From assembly GCF_023195515.1 (NCBI RefSeq), contig NZ_JALPKR020000002.1:5309001-5373000 (forward strand): a DNA stretch of 64,000 bases. Direction: 5' to 3'. Shown one piece after another: positions 1 through 7,938 of this stretch (the stretch's first letter is position 1; every line of letters begins with the position of its first letter). Both the position numbers and the translations under genes were made by a program. Below the pieces are notes generated by a model that made no database searches, was not told where the DNA came from, and saw only the letters and a program-made list of their open reading frames with translations. Source of the stretch: Variovorax sp. S12S4 (lineage in GTDB: Bacteria > Pseudomonadota > Gammaproteobacteria > Burkholderiales > Burkholderiaceae_C).

Positions 1-1
1 C

Positions 2-1072
2 TATCCGGGCAAGCGCTACTACGGCGGCTGCGAGCATGTCGACGTGGCCGAGCAGCTGGCCATCGACCGCATCAAGCAGATCTTCGGCGCCGACGCCGCC
101 AACGTGCAGCCGCATTGCGGCGCATCGGCCAACGAGGCCGTGATGCTGGCCTTCTTGAAGCCCGGCGACACCATCATGGGCATGAGCCTGGCCGAAGGCG
201 GCCACCTCACGCACGGCATGCCCCTCAACATGAGCGGCAAGTGGTTCAACGTGGTGAGCTACGGCCTGGACGCCAACGAAGCCATCGACTACGACGCGAT
301 GGAGCGCAAGGCGCACGAGCACATGCCCAAGCTCATCATCGCCGGCGCCTCGGCCTATTCGCTGCGCATCGATTTCGAGCGCTTCGCCAAGGTGGCCAAG
401 GATGTGGGCGCGATCTTCATGGTCGACATTGCTCACTACGCCGGCCTGGTAGCCGCGGGCGTGTACCCCAACCCCGTGCCGCATGCCGACGTGGTGACCT
501 CCACCACGCACAAGAGCCTGCGCGGCCCGCGCGGCGGCATCATCCTGATGAAGTCGCAGCACGAGAAAGCCATCAACAGCGCGATCTTCCCGGGCCTGCA
601 AGGCGGTCCGCTGATGCACGTGATTGCCGCCAAGGCCGTCGCGTTCAAGGAAGCCATGACGCCCGAGTTCAAGGCCTATCAGCAGCAAGTGGTCAAGAAC
701 GCCCAGATCGTGGCCGACACCCTCACCGAGCGCGGCCTGCGCATCGTGAGCGGGCGCACCGAAAGCCACGTGATGCTGGTCGACCTGCGCTCCAAGGGCA
801 TTACCGGCAAGGAAGCCGAAGCCGTGCTGGGCGCCGCCCACATGACGATCAACAAGAACGCGATCCCCAACGACCCTGAAAAGCCGATGGTGACCAGCGG
901 CGTGCGCATCGGCACCCCCGCCATGACGACGCGCGGCTTCAAGGACGAAGAAGCCCGCATCACGGCGAACCTGGTGGCCGACGTGCTCGAGAACCCGCGC
1001 GATGCGGCCAACATCGACGCAGTGCGCGCCAAGGTGCACGCGCTCACGAGCCGCTTCCCTGTCTACCGCTGA
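2..1072 (+). CDS. glyA: Serine hydroxymethyltransferase (5' end outside window)
   Basis: Open from the first complete codon at base 2, so the N-terminus lies outside the window; about 356 residues remain of a family of roughly 415. GlyA interconverts serine and glycine with tetrahydrofolate in the cytoplasm and feeds one-carbon units into purine and thymidylate synthesis. The sequence shows [14 protein letters not shown] at the left edge, the [13 protein letters not shown] segment that stacks on pyridoxal phosphate, and the PLP-lysine motif [13 protein letters not shown], with the lysine codon at about 512-514. The stop is TGA at 1070-1072, followed after 19 bases by nrdR on the same strand. 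The glyA-nrdR pairing is common in proteobacteria. Confidence 0.98.
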   Translation, partial: YPGKRYYGGCEHVDVAEQLAIDRIKQIFGADAANVQPHCGASANEAVMLAFLKPGDTIMGMSLAEGGHLTHGMPLNMSGKWFNVVSYGLDANEAIDYDAMERKAHEHMPKLIIAGASAYSLRIDFERFAKVAKDVGAIFMVDIAHYAGLVAAGVYPNPVPHADVVTSTTHKSLRGPRGGIILMKSQHEKAINSAIFPGLQGGPLMHVIAAKAVAFKEAMTPEFKAYQQQVVKNAQIVADTLTERGLRIVSGRTESHVMLVDLRSKGITGKEAEAVLGAAHMTINKNAIPNDPEKPMVTSGVRIGTPAMTTRGFKDEEARITANLVADVLENPRDAANIDAVRAKVHALTSRFPVYR

Positions 1073-1091
1073 TCCCGCAAGACCTGGCCGC

Positions 1092-1535
1092 ATGAAATGC
1101 CCTTTTTGCGGTCATCTTGAAACGCAGGTCGTCGAGACCCGCGTTTCGGAGGACGCCGACTTCGTGCGCAGGCGCCGCCAGTGCAGCGCCTGCGACAAGC
1201 GCTTTACAACGTACGAGCGGCCGGACGTCAACTTTCCGGTCGTTGTGAAGAAGGACGGCAGCCGCGCCGACTTCGACTCGACCAAGGTGCGTGCCTCGAT
1301 GATGCTGGCGCTGCGCAAGCGGCCGGTGAGCATCGAGCAGATCGACAACGCGCTGCTGCGCATCGAGCAGAAGCTGCTGGCCAGCGGCCTGCGCGAAATC
1401 GATTCGACCAAGGTCGGCGAGCTCGTCATGCGCGAGCTCAAGAAGCTCGACAAGGTGGCCTACGTGCGCTTTGCCTCGGTGTACCGCAGCTTCGAGGACG
1501 TGGACGAGTTCAGGCAGCTGTTGCGGGACATTTGA
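1092..1535 (+). CDS. nrdR: Transcriptional repressor NrdR
   Basis: A 147-residue protein of standard NrdR length. The N-terminus is a zinc ribbon, with CPFC at residues 3-6 and CSAC at about 31-34, followed by an arginine-rich loop and FTTYERP. Residues of about 50-140 form an ATP-cone that senses ATP/dATP and controls binding to NrdR boxes upstream of ribonucleotide reductase genes. The ATG at 1092 puts the zinc ribbon at the extreme N-terminus, as in the family. It lies 19 bp after glyA and is probably co-transcribed with it. Immediately downstream the conserved neighbourhood breaks and the accessory island begins. Confidence 0.97.
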   Translation: MKCPFCGHLETQVVETRVSEDADFVRRRRQCSACDKRFTTYERPDVNFPVVVKKDGSRADFDSTKVRASMMLALRKRPVSIEQIDNALLRIEQKLLASGLREIDSTKVGELVMRELKKLDKVAYVRFASVYRSFEDVDEFRQLLRDI

Positions 1536-1569
1536 GCAAGAGGCGTCGAGGCAAGCCCCCGGCGCCAGT

Positions 1570-1718
1570 TCATTTGCCACCGCTGCCGCAGACGCCGCTT
1601 CCGCAGTCGCCCCGCACATCGGGGTTGCAGACGCTGGCGCGGCCCGATGCCGACACCACGATCGACGCCCTGCGGCCCGACTAGGCCTTCAGCGCGAGAC
1701 ATCCGGCGCCGAAGCCCT
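1570..1718 (-). pseudogene. 3'-terminal remnant of a fimT minor-pilin gene (left island boundary)
   Basis: Read on the minus strand, this 149-bp piece encodes GFGAGCLALKA, an in-frame TAG at 1681-1683, then SGRRASIVVSASGR and a tail ending CGSGGK-stop. The intact fimT at 20822-21388 ends with the same peptide, having Glu where the TAG lies. The nucleotide match to 20822-20970 is about 85 percent by eye with no indels seen, and both end at the same stop codon. Nothing of the pilin N-terminal half is present here. I infer a partial second copy of fimT left when the accessory DNA between here and 20821 arrived. Confidence 0.85.
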
Positions 1719-1810
1719 TGTCGCCATCTGTCAATTCTGAACACGCAGCTAAAGATGGCGCTGCACGGGTTGTGAAAGCGATCCTGTACATCGAGATTTC
1801 TTGTCTTTCG

Positions 1811-2046
1811 GAGCTCACCAACCTTGCGCTCCAAGGCTGCGATCTTCGCTTCGTAGCCGGCCACAAGAGCCGCCTCGACCTCCTCGTTGCTGAGTTCGCC
1901 GCGGTCGAACTGCGTCAGCCACATCTGGATGAGGTTGGCTGAGAGGGCGTACTTCCGCTGGGCATCGCGCCGACCTAGAACGCCAGAGCGAATGTCATGG
2001 CACAGCTGCAGCCTGAACTGCGCAGAGTGCCTGCGATACGGACCTC
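1811..2046 (-). pseudogene. IS3-family transposase OrfA remnant
   Basis: The minus-strand frame reads YRRHSAQFRLQLCHDIRSG, then VLGRRDAQRKYALSANLIQ, then MWLTQFDRGELSNEEVEA and YEAKIAALERKVGEL. This is the layout of IS3-type OrfA proteins: an N-terminal helix-turn-helix, then a leucine-zipper-like helix beginning IAALERKVG. The match breaks off after KVGEL at about 1811, where the family continues with LTMELDLLKK. No ATG is visible at the upstream end, and no OrfB is present. It is a fragment, not a mobile element, but it marks past transposition next to the fimT remnant. Confidence 0.65.
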
Positions 2047-2136
2047 TTGAGGACTGACGAACAGCTGAGAACCGTCACCCCCATTCGCCTAGGCACCGAA
2101 GCCTTCAGCCCGAGAAGCAAGCCATTGGAAAGTTCT

Positions 2137-2598
2137 ATGACGTTGCCGAAGCCTAAAAATGCTGAAGCGAACTTTCGCGAGGCCTTCGAGGGCCTCAAGG
2201 TGGACGCAGGCAAGCTACTCCCGATGGGTACGCCCGTTAGTCAGAACAATGTGGCCAAGGAGGCGGGCTGCGACTCTACTGCGCTCAAGAAGGCCCAGTT
2301 TCCCGTCCTTGTTGCGGACATCCAGGCATACGTGAAGAACCAAGTCGGCGAAAGAGCTCCGTCCGAGCGTCAACGCCTTCTGAAGCAACGGCAGCGATCC
2401 CGTACTGCACAGGAGACTATCCAGGACCTGAAGGCACAGCGCGATGCCGCGGCCTCATTGCTGGTGGAGTCGAACGCCCGGATCAGCATTCTCACGCGCA
2501 AGGTCCGAGGCTTGGAAACTCGTCCTGAGGAACTTCAGTCCAAAGCCCGCACCTTGCCAAGACGAACAACCTCCACCTGCATCGTGCCAACGCGCTGA
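2137..2598 (+). CDS. Hypothetical coiled-coil protein with N-terminal HTH-like region
   Basis: A 153-residue protein starting at ATG 2137 (MTLPKPKNAE). An upstream in-frame ATG at 2047 would overlap the transposase remnant and adds no recognisable sequence. Residues of about 35-70 (VSQNNVAKEAGCDSTALKK) look like a helix-turn-helix. Residues of about 80-130 are rich in R, Q, E and L and should form a coiled coil. This layout resembles KfrA-like proteins and the small accessory proteins beside tyrosine recombinases, which is inference from pattern only. The last 20 or so residues are read antisense to the end of the RlpA-like gene, so the C-terminus may have been replaced at a junction near 2535. 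Confidence 0.45.
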   Translation: MTLPKPKNAEANFREAFEGLKVDAGKLLPMGTPVSQNNVAKEAGCDSTALKKAQFPVLVADIQAYVKNQVGERAPSERQRLLKQRQRSRTAQETIQDLKAQRDAAASLLVESNARISILTRKVRGLETRPEELQSKARTLPRRTTSTCIVPTR

Positions 2599-3184
2599 AG
2601 ACCGAGCGACAAGGCCGCCGCATACGACAGGTCGATGATGCGATTGCGGATGAATGGCCCGCGATCATTGATTCGAACCACCACCGATTTCTGGTCGCCG
2701 GTCGATGTCGATATGCGGGCATAGCTTCCCAATGGAAGCGTGCGATGTGCGGCCGTCAACTCATTCATGTTGAAAACCTCCCCGCTCGCTGTTCGACGGC
2801 CATGGAATGGTCTGCCATACCATGAGGCGATGCCACGCTGAGCAGCTCTCGATTCCACTGCGCGTTGCACGTCGGCCCGAGGCGACACTTCCTCATCAGG
2901 TAGAGGGGCAATGTATGGCTCAGGGTCTTGGACCGAAGGCACGACGGCATTTGCCACAACACTCTGGCTATTTTGATCAGCCAACGCCACCTGAGCTTGG
3001 GCATTCGCCCCTTCAGGATGCAACTGAGCACATCCGCCCAAGACCCCACACAGCCCGGCGGCCAATAGAAATAGAAGAGGCTTTTTCCTTGCGACCGAGT
3101 CTTCTTTTTTCGCACGAAGTGTTCAATCGCACTGGTTGCTGCAGGAGCAGCGCTCTCTCGTGAACGAGCACGAGGGGCCTTCAT
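2535..3184 (-). CDS. RlpA-like septal lipoprotein, frameshifted near N-terminus
   Basis: The conserved part is a double-psi beta-barrel: GIASWYGRPFHGRRTASGE at about residue 80 of the downstream frame, then RTLPLGSY and the acid loop INDRGPF. RlpA proteins are outer-membrane lipoproteins that cleave denuded glycan strands or mark septal peptidoglycan. A lipoprotein signal (KKPLLFLLAAGLCGVLGGC) precedes it, but that frame has no ATG; the nearest in-frame start is TTG at 3065, inside the signal. The only good ATG (3184, MKAPRARSRES) is in the next frame. The two frames join by a -1 shift exactly at AAAAAAG (3104-3110 on the minus strand), phased as CGA AAA AAG. This is either an indel in a homopolymer or a slippage site. 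Confidence 0.65.
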
Positions 3185-3248
3185 GGAACTGCCGCTGATC
3201 GACAATATTGTTTGATGTAGCACATCAGGCGCAATCAACGGCGTTCAA

Positions 3249-3386
<138 letters not shown>

Positions 3387-3667
3387 AATTCTTCTCTATC
3401 GTGTTCAAACGGCTGTGGTAGCCGGGGCCGAGATGATATGCACCACCATCCCTGTTGGGTCGGCGCTTTGTGTGCGAAATGACCGAATCGGAATGGCACA
3501 CTGATCGCTTTGCGTAACTGCCATCGGGGATCGTGAAAAATTTCACCCGACCCGCTGCGGTGCTGAATTCTCTGACTCCCCGATTGTTTGATTTGCCACG
3601 ATCCGATCGCTTGCGCGTCGAACGTTTCCAGTACTTGGAAATCTGCTTGCACAATGCGGCCACTCGC

Positions 3668-3907
3668 TCAGCGCGCGGCGTCCACTGCCTCTACGCGGCA
3701 CGCGTCTTTCCCGCGATGCACCGTCCGCTCGAAGCAGCGCACCGCCCTCGCGCGCGCAGCCGCCTCCAGGGCCTGCCGCTCCCGGACCGCCTGCACCTGC
3801 GAGTGCGCCAGCTAGGCGACCGTGAGGACCTGCAGGACCGCGACACCGATCAAGGCGCCCAGGAGGAAGGGGCGCCGGCTTCGCTGGGGCGAATGCGGAG
3901 GGCTCAT
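3668..3907 (-). pseudogene. Small single-pass membrane protein interrupted by an amber stop
   Basis: From ATG 3907 the frame encodes MSPPHSPQRSRRPFLLGALI followed by GVAVLQVLTVA, a basic N-terminus and one membrane helix. TAG follows at 3812-3814. The frame continues open for 47 more codons (LAHSQVQAVRERQALEAAAR and on) to TGA at 3668-3670, giving an amphipathic basic helical tail that looks like real protein. I infer a small gene of about 79 codons inactivated by a point mutation, or a 31-residue membrane peptide if the stop is genuine. The start lies one base past the stop codon of the AP2-like gene, consistent with an operon. No family recognised. Confidence 0.45.
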
Positions 3908-4774
3908 TCAAGCCGAGGGCTCTGCCCGAAGCTGCGCTTTCCGCTCGAGCTGCGCGCGGCGCGCATCGATCGCCAGCAAGCGGGCCTTTTCATTGCCGTG
4001 CGTTGTCACGGAGAACCATTCGACGACGTACCGGCCGTCGATTCCGCCCGTCTTGGCCAGCCAGTAGCGGGGCAACCCATCGGCGCCCTTGACGCACGAG
4101 ACCCCGGGAATGCCCGAGCTGTTGTTTTTTCTGAGAATCTCGACGACGGGAATGGGCTCGGGCAGCGTTCGTTTCGACCTGGACGCCGTGGCCTTGGCGG
4201 CATTCGGCGCCTTCTGTGTAGTCGCCCTCACGCGTGCTTCGGCGGGATGAACGTTCCGCAGTCCTTTCATGGCCTCCAGTTGCTTCTCGCGCTCCGCAAT
4301 CGCCAGACACTCGGCCTGTGCCGCGCCATAACGGCCCACGCCGAAGGACTTGGTCAGCAGGCGATCCGCGCTCACACGGGTGATCGCGTGCCAGCTCATG
4401 ATTTCGCCCTTGGCGTTGAAGCGGAAGGTCACGCCGGAGACGCCGCTCTTGTTGGTGGTGCGCAGTTTCTGCGCCAGGTCGCTGCGCTCGGGCGGCAGAT
4501 GGTTGCGCACGATCTCGTCCCGACAGGCCTGCGCGCACGCCAGTGCAGCGGCCTCGCCGCCATACCGGCTGAAGGCGAAGCTCCTCATGAACCGCGTTCC
4601 CGCGCGGCTCAGGGTGACTCGCCAGCTGTTGGCTACGCGGAAGATGCCGTACATCGCCGGCACGTTGTAGAAGTCGCGGCCACCCGACGCCGATGGCGCC
4701 TCGTGCGTGTTCCCGGGCCCTGGACCTGCGTTCGCGCCGACATCGCTTGCCGAGAGGGATTCGCTCTGCTTCAT
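3908..4774 (-). CDS. Protein with three AP2-like DNA-binding repeats
   Basis: 288 residues from ATG 4774 (MKQSESLSASD). Three repeats of AP2/ERF type can be read. At about 41-90: YGIFRVANSWRVTLSR followed by a helix rich in Ala and Glu. At about 107-165: TNKSGVSGVTFRFNAKGE with SWHA strand and AAQAECLAIAERE helix. At about 216-276: NNSSGIPGVSC with YWLAKTGG and a NEKARLLAIDARRAQL helix. Each has the GVxGV beta-turn, an aromatic strand, and the terminal helix of AP2 folds. A basic linker (KAPNAAKATASRSKR) separates repeats two and three. In bacteria AP2 folds occur in homing-endonuclease-like and phage DNA-binding proteins. No nuclease domain is visible, so I infer a DNA-binding protein of unknown target. 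An upstream in-frame ATG at 4903 is possible but adds low-complexity sequence. Confidence 0.6.
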   Translation of the reverse strand: MKQSESLSASDVGANAGPGPGNTHEAPSASGGRDFYNVPAMYGIFRVANSWRVTLSRAGTRFMRSFAFSRYGGEAAALACAQACRDEIVRNHLPPERSDLAQKLRTTNKSGVSGVTFRFNAKGEIMSWHAITRVSADRLLTKSFGVGRYGAAQAECLAIAEREKQLEAMKGLRNVHPAEARVRATTQKAPNAAKATASRSKRTLPEPIPVVEILRKNNSSGIPGVSCVKGADGLPRYWLAKTGGIDGRYVVEWFSVTTHGNEKARLLAIDARRAQLERKAQLRAEPSA

Positions 4775-4899
4775 GCTGCTTGCTCTGATGTGGATTTCAG
4801 CCGATGCCAGGCCTCGATTGGACGGAGTGCTCTTGCGCTTCGTCTCCTGAGCTTTCCATGCTTGGGGCGAGCGTTTTGGCGCTATGGTCGCCCGCGTTC

Positions 4900-5310
4900 T
4901 CAATGGAATTCGAACCGCTGGTCCTTGACCACATGGTGCTTGCCCCAGTGAAAATTACATACCCTGGCGACTTCCGCCCCGTCCTTGCTCTCGGGCAGAC
5001 AGCCGCCAACGATCTTCACGACCTTCCCACCTTGTTGGGACAGCGGAAGCTCGATGGTGAGACCCTCGGGAAGAGCATGCGTCAGTTCGACTTGCTCGGC
5101 GTAATCGTCGATGAGTGCAAAGATCGGTGCACCGTCGACGCGCAGCATGTAGGTGTCGTGTTGGAACGCTGCACCGCGCACGAGGCACATCTCGACACGC
5201 GATTTCTCGACTTGCTGACTTCGGCACTCCGGCGCCGGCTTCGGCTGTGCATGAACCATCGGCGCGATGAGCGATCCCGCGATGGTGAGAAGGATGAGGT
5301 ACTTGCGCAT
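4900..5310 (-). CDS. Hypothetical periplasmic protein
   Basis: 136 residues from ATG 5310, which places a clean signal peptide at the start (MRKYLILLTIAGSLIAPMVH, cleavage after VHA). The mature part has four cysteines, in CRSQQ, EMCLVRG, GGCLPES and RVCNFHWG, suggesting two disulfides in the periplasm. It begins with a proline-rich PKPAPE stretch. No family recognised. It is transcribed in the same direction as the CDI locus, 115 bases past the small lipoprotein frame, and may be island cargo. The 125 bases between it and the AP2-like gene show nothing I can support. Confidence 0.6.
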   Translation of the reverse strand: MRKYLILLTIAGSLIAPMVHAQPKPAPECRSQQVEKSRVEMCLVRGAAFQHDTYMLRVDGAPIFALIDDYAEQVELTHALPEGLTIELPLSQQGGKVVKIVGGCLPESKDGAEVARVCNFHWGKHHVVKDQRFEFH

Positions 5311-5408
5311 GGGATCTGAAGTTTTTGTGGATTTGAAAGACACAAGGCGCCGGCCGAGTCGGCCATCACCGGACGGCCCTGGCTTCTAGCCCGAGAGGCC
5401 AGAGAACG

Positions 5409-5426
5409 ACGCCTCGCTTGAGGCGT
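5409..5426 (-). terminator. Hairpin at the end of the bcpB transcript
   Basis: ACGCCTC, loop AAGC, GAGGCGT on the minus strand, followed by CGTTCTCT. It lies at the stop codon of the small lipoprotein frame. The weak T tract makes it a modest terminator. Confidence 0.45.
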
Positions 5427-5515
5427 TATGCCCTATGGACTGCCGCCGCGCCGCAGCCATGCAGTGCGCCGATTGCGAGCAAGGCAACGGCCTTCGCGAT
5501 CACTTGTTTTTTCAT
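5426..5515 (-). CDS. 29-residue entericidin-like small lipoprotein
   Basis: The frame starts at ATG 5515 behind a good AGGGAG ribosome-binding site about 10 bases upstream. It encodes MKKQVIAKAVALLAIGALHG and then CGAAAVHRA: a positively charged start, a hydrophobic core, and the lipobox LHGC. Size and layout resemble entericidin-type small lipoproteins. It begins 21 bases after the stop codon of bcpB on the same strand, so it could be the last gene of the CDI transcript. A hairpin overlaps its stop. It is supported by the ribosome-binding site and the lipobox only. Confidence 0.45.
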   Translation of the reverse strand: MKKQVIAKAVALLAIGALHGCGAAAVHRA

Positions 5516-5536
5516 TTTCTTGATACTCCCTGTGGT

Positions 5537-7318
5537 TTAGAAACTTGCGTTCAGATTGAATCCAAAGGTGGTCCTGGCCGTGCGATACCCCTGCGGCTTG
5601 CTGATGGGCGCCCCCATGAAGAAGTCATAGCTCAACTTGCTCCACTGCCCTCGCACCCCGACCACCGCACCCGCCAGGCTGCGGCCGAGTTGGTCGGCCG
5701 TCGAGCGCCCGCCCACATGCCCGTAGTCGGCGCCGACATACAGCTCCGCCCCGCTCTGGCCCATGGCCCACCCGATGTCGTTGCGAATCAGCCAGCCCCG
5801 CTCGCCCATGAGGCTCGTCTCGCCGTCGAAACCGCGCACCGTGTAGCGCCCGCCGATGGCGAACCGGTCCTGCGACATCAGCGGCGTGCGGTTCCACTGC
5901 GCGCGCACCAGCCCCGAATAGCGCAGCTTCTGCGCCCCCAGCTTGAAAGGCGCATTCAGGCTCACCTCGGCCGTGTACAGCTTCATGCGCGAGGTGCCGT
6001 CCAGCGGCTCGGCGGGGTTGTCGCGGTGGTAGATCTCCTGCGGCGAGGTCCGGGCGCCAAAGCCGCCCGTGCCATGCTTGAACGCCAGCGTGCCCTCCAG
6101 CGTGGCCTCGCCGATGAACTCCTTGTGGTTCAGGCCGAGCTCCCAACCTCCCACCACCTGGTGCTGCACTGGCACTTCCGTGTCCTCGATGATGCTGCGC
6201 GACTCCCTGCGGAAGCCCTTGAGCGCCAGCGTCGTCTTGCGGCTCTGGTCGCGGTACAGCAGGCGCGAGAGCTTCACTTCGGCGTTGTTGGACTTGCCGG
6301 CATAGGTGATCGGGCCGTTGAAACTCTCCACGCTCTGGTGGTACTGGCTGTTCGAGGCCGTGAACCCCAGCATCCAGTAGCCGTACGGCAGCGAGTAATG
6401 CACCGTCTGGCCCTCGGTACCGTAGCTCGGCTCCGAGAGAAAGTGGCTGTTGATGCTGTGGTTGGCGCTCAGGTAGAACAGGTCGTTCAGCCCGAAGGGG
6501 TTGTCCACCGACACCGTGGCGCCGGCCTGGTAGCGGCCCGTGGCCTCGGTGCCGCTGTCGTCCAGGCTCAGGGCCACGCGCCACTTCCGGGCCTGCACGT
6601 ACTTGACCACCAGGTCGCTGTCGCCCGGCCTGGCGTTGGGCGCGGTTGAGGGCTCGATCTGGATGTCGGCCTCGGCCGTGGGGGCGCGCTTGAGGTTCTC
6701 CAACCCCTGCTCGATGTCGCGCAGGTTCAGCAGGTCACCCGGCCGGGCCGGAATGGCCGAACCCAGCAAGGCGCCGCTGCCCAGCAGCGTGGCCGAAGAA
6801 TCCGGCGTCAGGCGGATGGCCGCGATGCGCCCGGGCACCAGCGACAGGGTCAGGGTGCCGGTGGAAAGATCCTGCGGCGCGGCCAGCACGCGGGTGGTGA
6901 CAAAGCCGCGCGCAATCGCCGCCTGCTGGGCGCGCGCGAGCACCACGTTCACGCCCGCCGTGCCCAGGCAGCGGCCGATCGGTGAATCGTTGCCATCAGG
7001 ACCGGACAGATCAGAGACCGCCCACTGGAAGGCCTCGGCCTGCTCGCCGACCAGCAGCACGCGGTCGATGCGAAAACACGGGGCTTCGGTCTCGGGAATG
7101 CGTGCCACCGGTGCAGGCGGCGCGGCCTGCAGGCGTTGGTCGACGGTGCGCTCGTTCTGCTCGCGCAGGGCGCGTTCGCGTTCCTGCTGGCGTTGTTGCT
7201 CGATGAAGGATTGGGGCGTTGTCGGGGTCTGCTGCGCGACCGCCCACAACGGAGAAGCGGCGAGGGCCACGGCCACCGCCATGCGCGTGCGCCGAGGCAC
7301 GATCGAGGAATGCACCAT
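5537..7318 (-). CDS. bcpB: CDI outer-membrane transporter BcpB/CdiB (TpsB, ShlB/FhaC family)
   Basis: 593 residues from ATG 7318, which gives a signal peptide ending AVAQQ at about residue 29. A glutamine/arginine-rich linker follows (EQQRQQERERALREQN), then a ShlB-type POTRA region with CFRIDRVLLVGE at about 75 and GTLTLSLVPGRI at about 160. The C-terminal beta-barrel spans about 240-593 and carries the VRGFDGE motif of the conserved barrel loop (GGRYTVRGFDGETSL) and a terminal Phe (FNLNASF). TpsB proteins thread one large exoprotein across the outer membrane. It starts 5 bases after the bcpO stop, so the two are probably translationally coupled, and it closes the bcpA-I-O-B unit. Confidence 0.95.
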   Translation of the reverse strand: MVHSSIVPRRTRMAVAVALAASPLWAVAQQTPTTPQSFIEQQRQQERERALREQNERTVDQRLQAAPPAPVARIPETEAPCFRIDRVLLVGEQAEAFQWAVSDLSGPDGNDSPIGRCLGTAGVNVVLARAQQAAIARGFVTTRVLAAPQDLSTGTLTLSLVPGRIAAIRLTPDSSATLLGSGALLGSAIPARPGDLLNLRDIEQGLENLKRAPTAEADIQIEPSTAPNARPGDSDLVVKYVQARKWRVALSLDDSGTEATGRYQAGATVSVDNPFGLNDLFYLSANHSINSHFLSEPSYGTEGQTVHYSLPYGYWMLGFTASNSQYHQSVESFNGPITYAGKSNNAEVKLSRLLYRDQSRKTTLALKGFRRESRSIIEDTEVPVQHQVVGGWELGLNHKEFIGEATLEGTLAFKHGTGGFGARTSPQEIYHRDNPAEPLDGTSRMKLYTAEVSLNAPFKLGAQKLRYSGLVRAQWNRTPLMSQDRFAIGGRYTVRGFDGETSLMGERGWLIRNDIGWAMGQSGAELYVGADYGHVGGRSTADQLGRSLAGAVVGVRGQWSKLSYDFFMGAPISKPQGYRTARTTFGFNLNASF

Positions 7319-7323
7319 GGTGA

Positions 7324-7926
7324 TCAGCGCCGGAATTCGACCGTGCGAACCGCCGAGGGCTTGCCGGAGAAGCCGCTCACCGCGCCATCGGCGCCGAAGA
7401 GCACATCGACCGACTCGTCTTCCTGCACTGTCCAGTAGCGCCAGGTATTGGCGTTCAGATCCTTGGTGTCGTTGCGCGAGGGATAGCTCAGCGCCATCAG
7501 CACCTGGGGCCGGGTCATGCCGACCATGACCTTGGCCGAGTACACGGCCTTCTGCACCTCCGGGCTCCAGTTGGCGAGCGTCAGCTTGGGATCGGCGGGC
7601 ACCACGATCTGGCGCGCCCAGCGCAGCACGTCTTCCCTGCTGCGCGATGTGTCGTCGCGCAGCGAGACGTAGTCGCTGCCGATGGTGCCGTAGAGGTAGC
7701 GGTCCCGCTTCATGGTGTCGAGCACCGCCGGCTCGCCGAACGGCATGATCGGGCCGCCGAGCATATTGGTGCTGGAGACCCAGCCGTAGTCGGGGCGCAG
7801 GTTGCAGCAGGTGTAGCCGGTGAGGGGCTGGGTGAGCTTGGTGGCGCAGTCGGACAGGAGGAGAAGGCCTGCCGCGAGGGCTGTGAACGCAGCGATGCGG
7901 TGAGGGGAAATGTGTGACAGCTTCAT
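7324..7926 (-). CDS. bcpO: CDI-associated lipoprotein BcpO (BamE/SmpA-like)
   Basis: 200 residues from ATG 7926. The signal peptide ends in the lipobox LLSDC with lipidated Cys at about 27. The mature protein has TCCNLRPDYGWVSS near its start. Its C-terminal half carries the SmpA/BamE-type pattern GMTRPQVLMALSYPSRND, then WRYW and VLFGADGAVSG. A lipoprotein gene between the immunity gene and bcpB is the hallmark of Burkholderia class I bcpAIOB loci, where BcpO supports interbacterial inhibition; the assignment here rests on position plus lipobox. Its upstream sequence (from about 7924) is part of the duplicated immunity unit. Confidence 0.8.
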   Translation of the reverse strand: MKLSHISPHRIAAFTALAAGLLLLSDCATKLTQPLTGYTCCNLRPDYGWVSSTNMLGGPIMPFGEPAVLDTMKRDRYLYGTIGSDYVSLRDDTSRSREDVLRWARQIVVPADPKLTLANWSPEVQKAVYSAKVMVGMTRPQVLMALSYPSRNDTKDLNANTWRYWTVQEDESVDVLFGADGAVSGFSGKPSAVRTVEFRR

Positions 7927-7938
7927 GGTTCTTTTCTG

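Noticed and set aside
3533..4951. Plus-strand frame of 472 codons over the AP2-like gene
   Set aside because: Low-information sequence, while the opposite strand shows three internal repeats.
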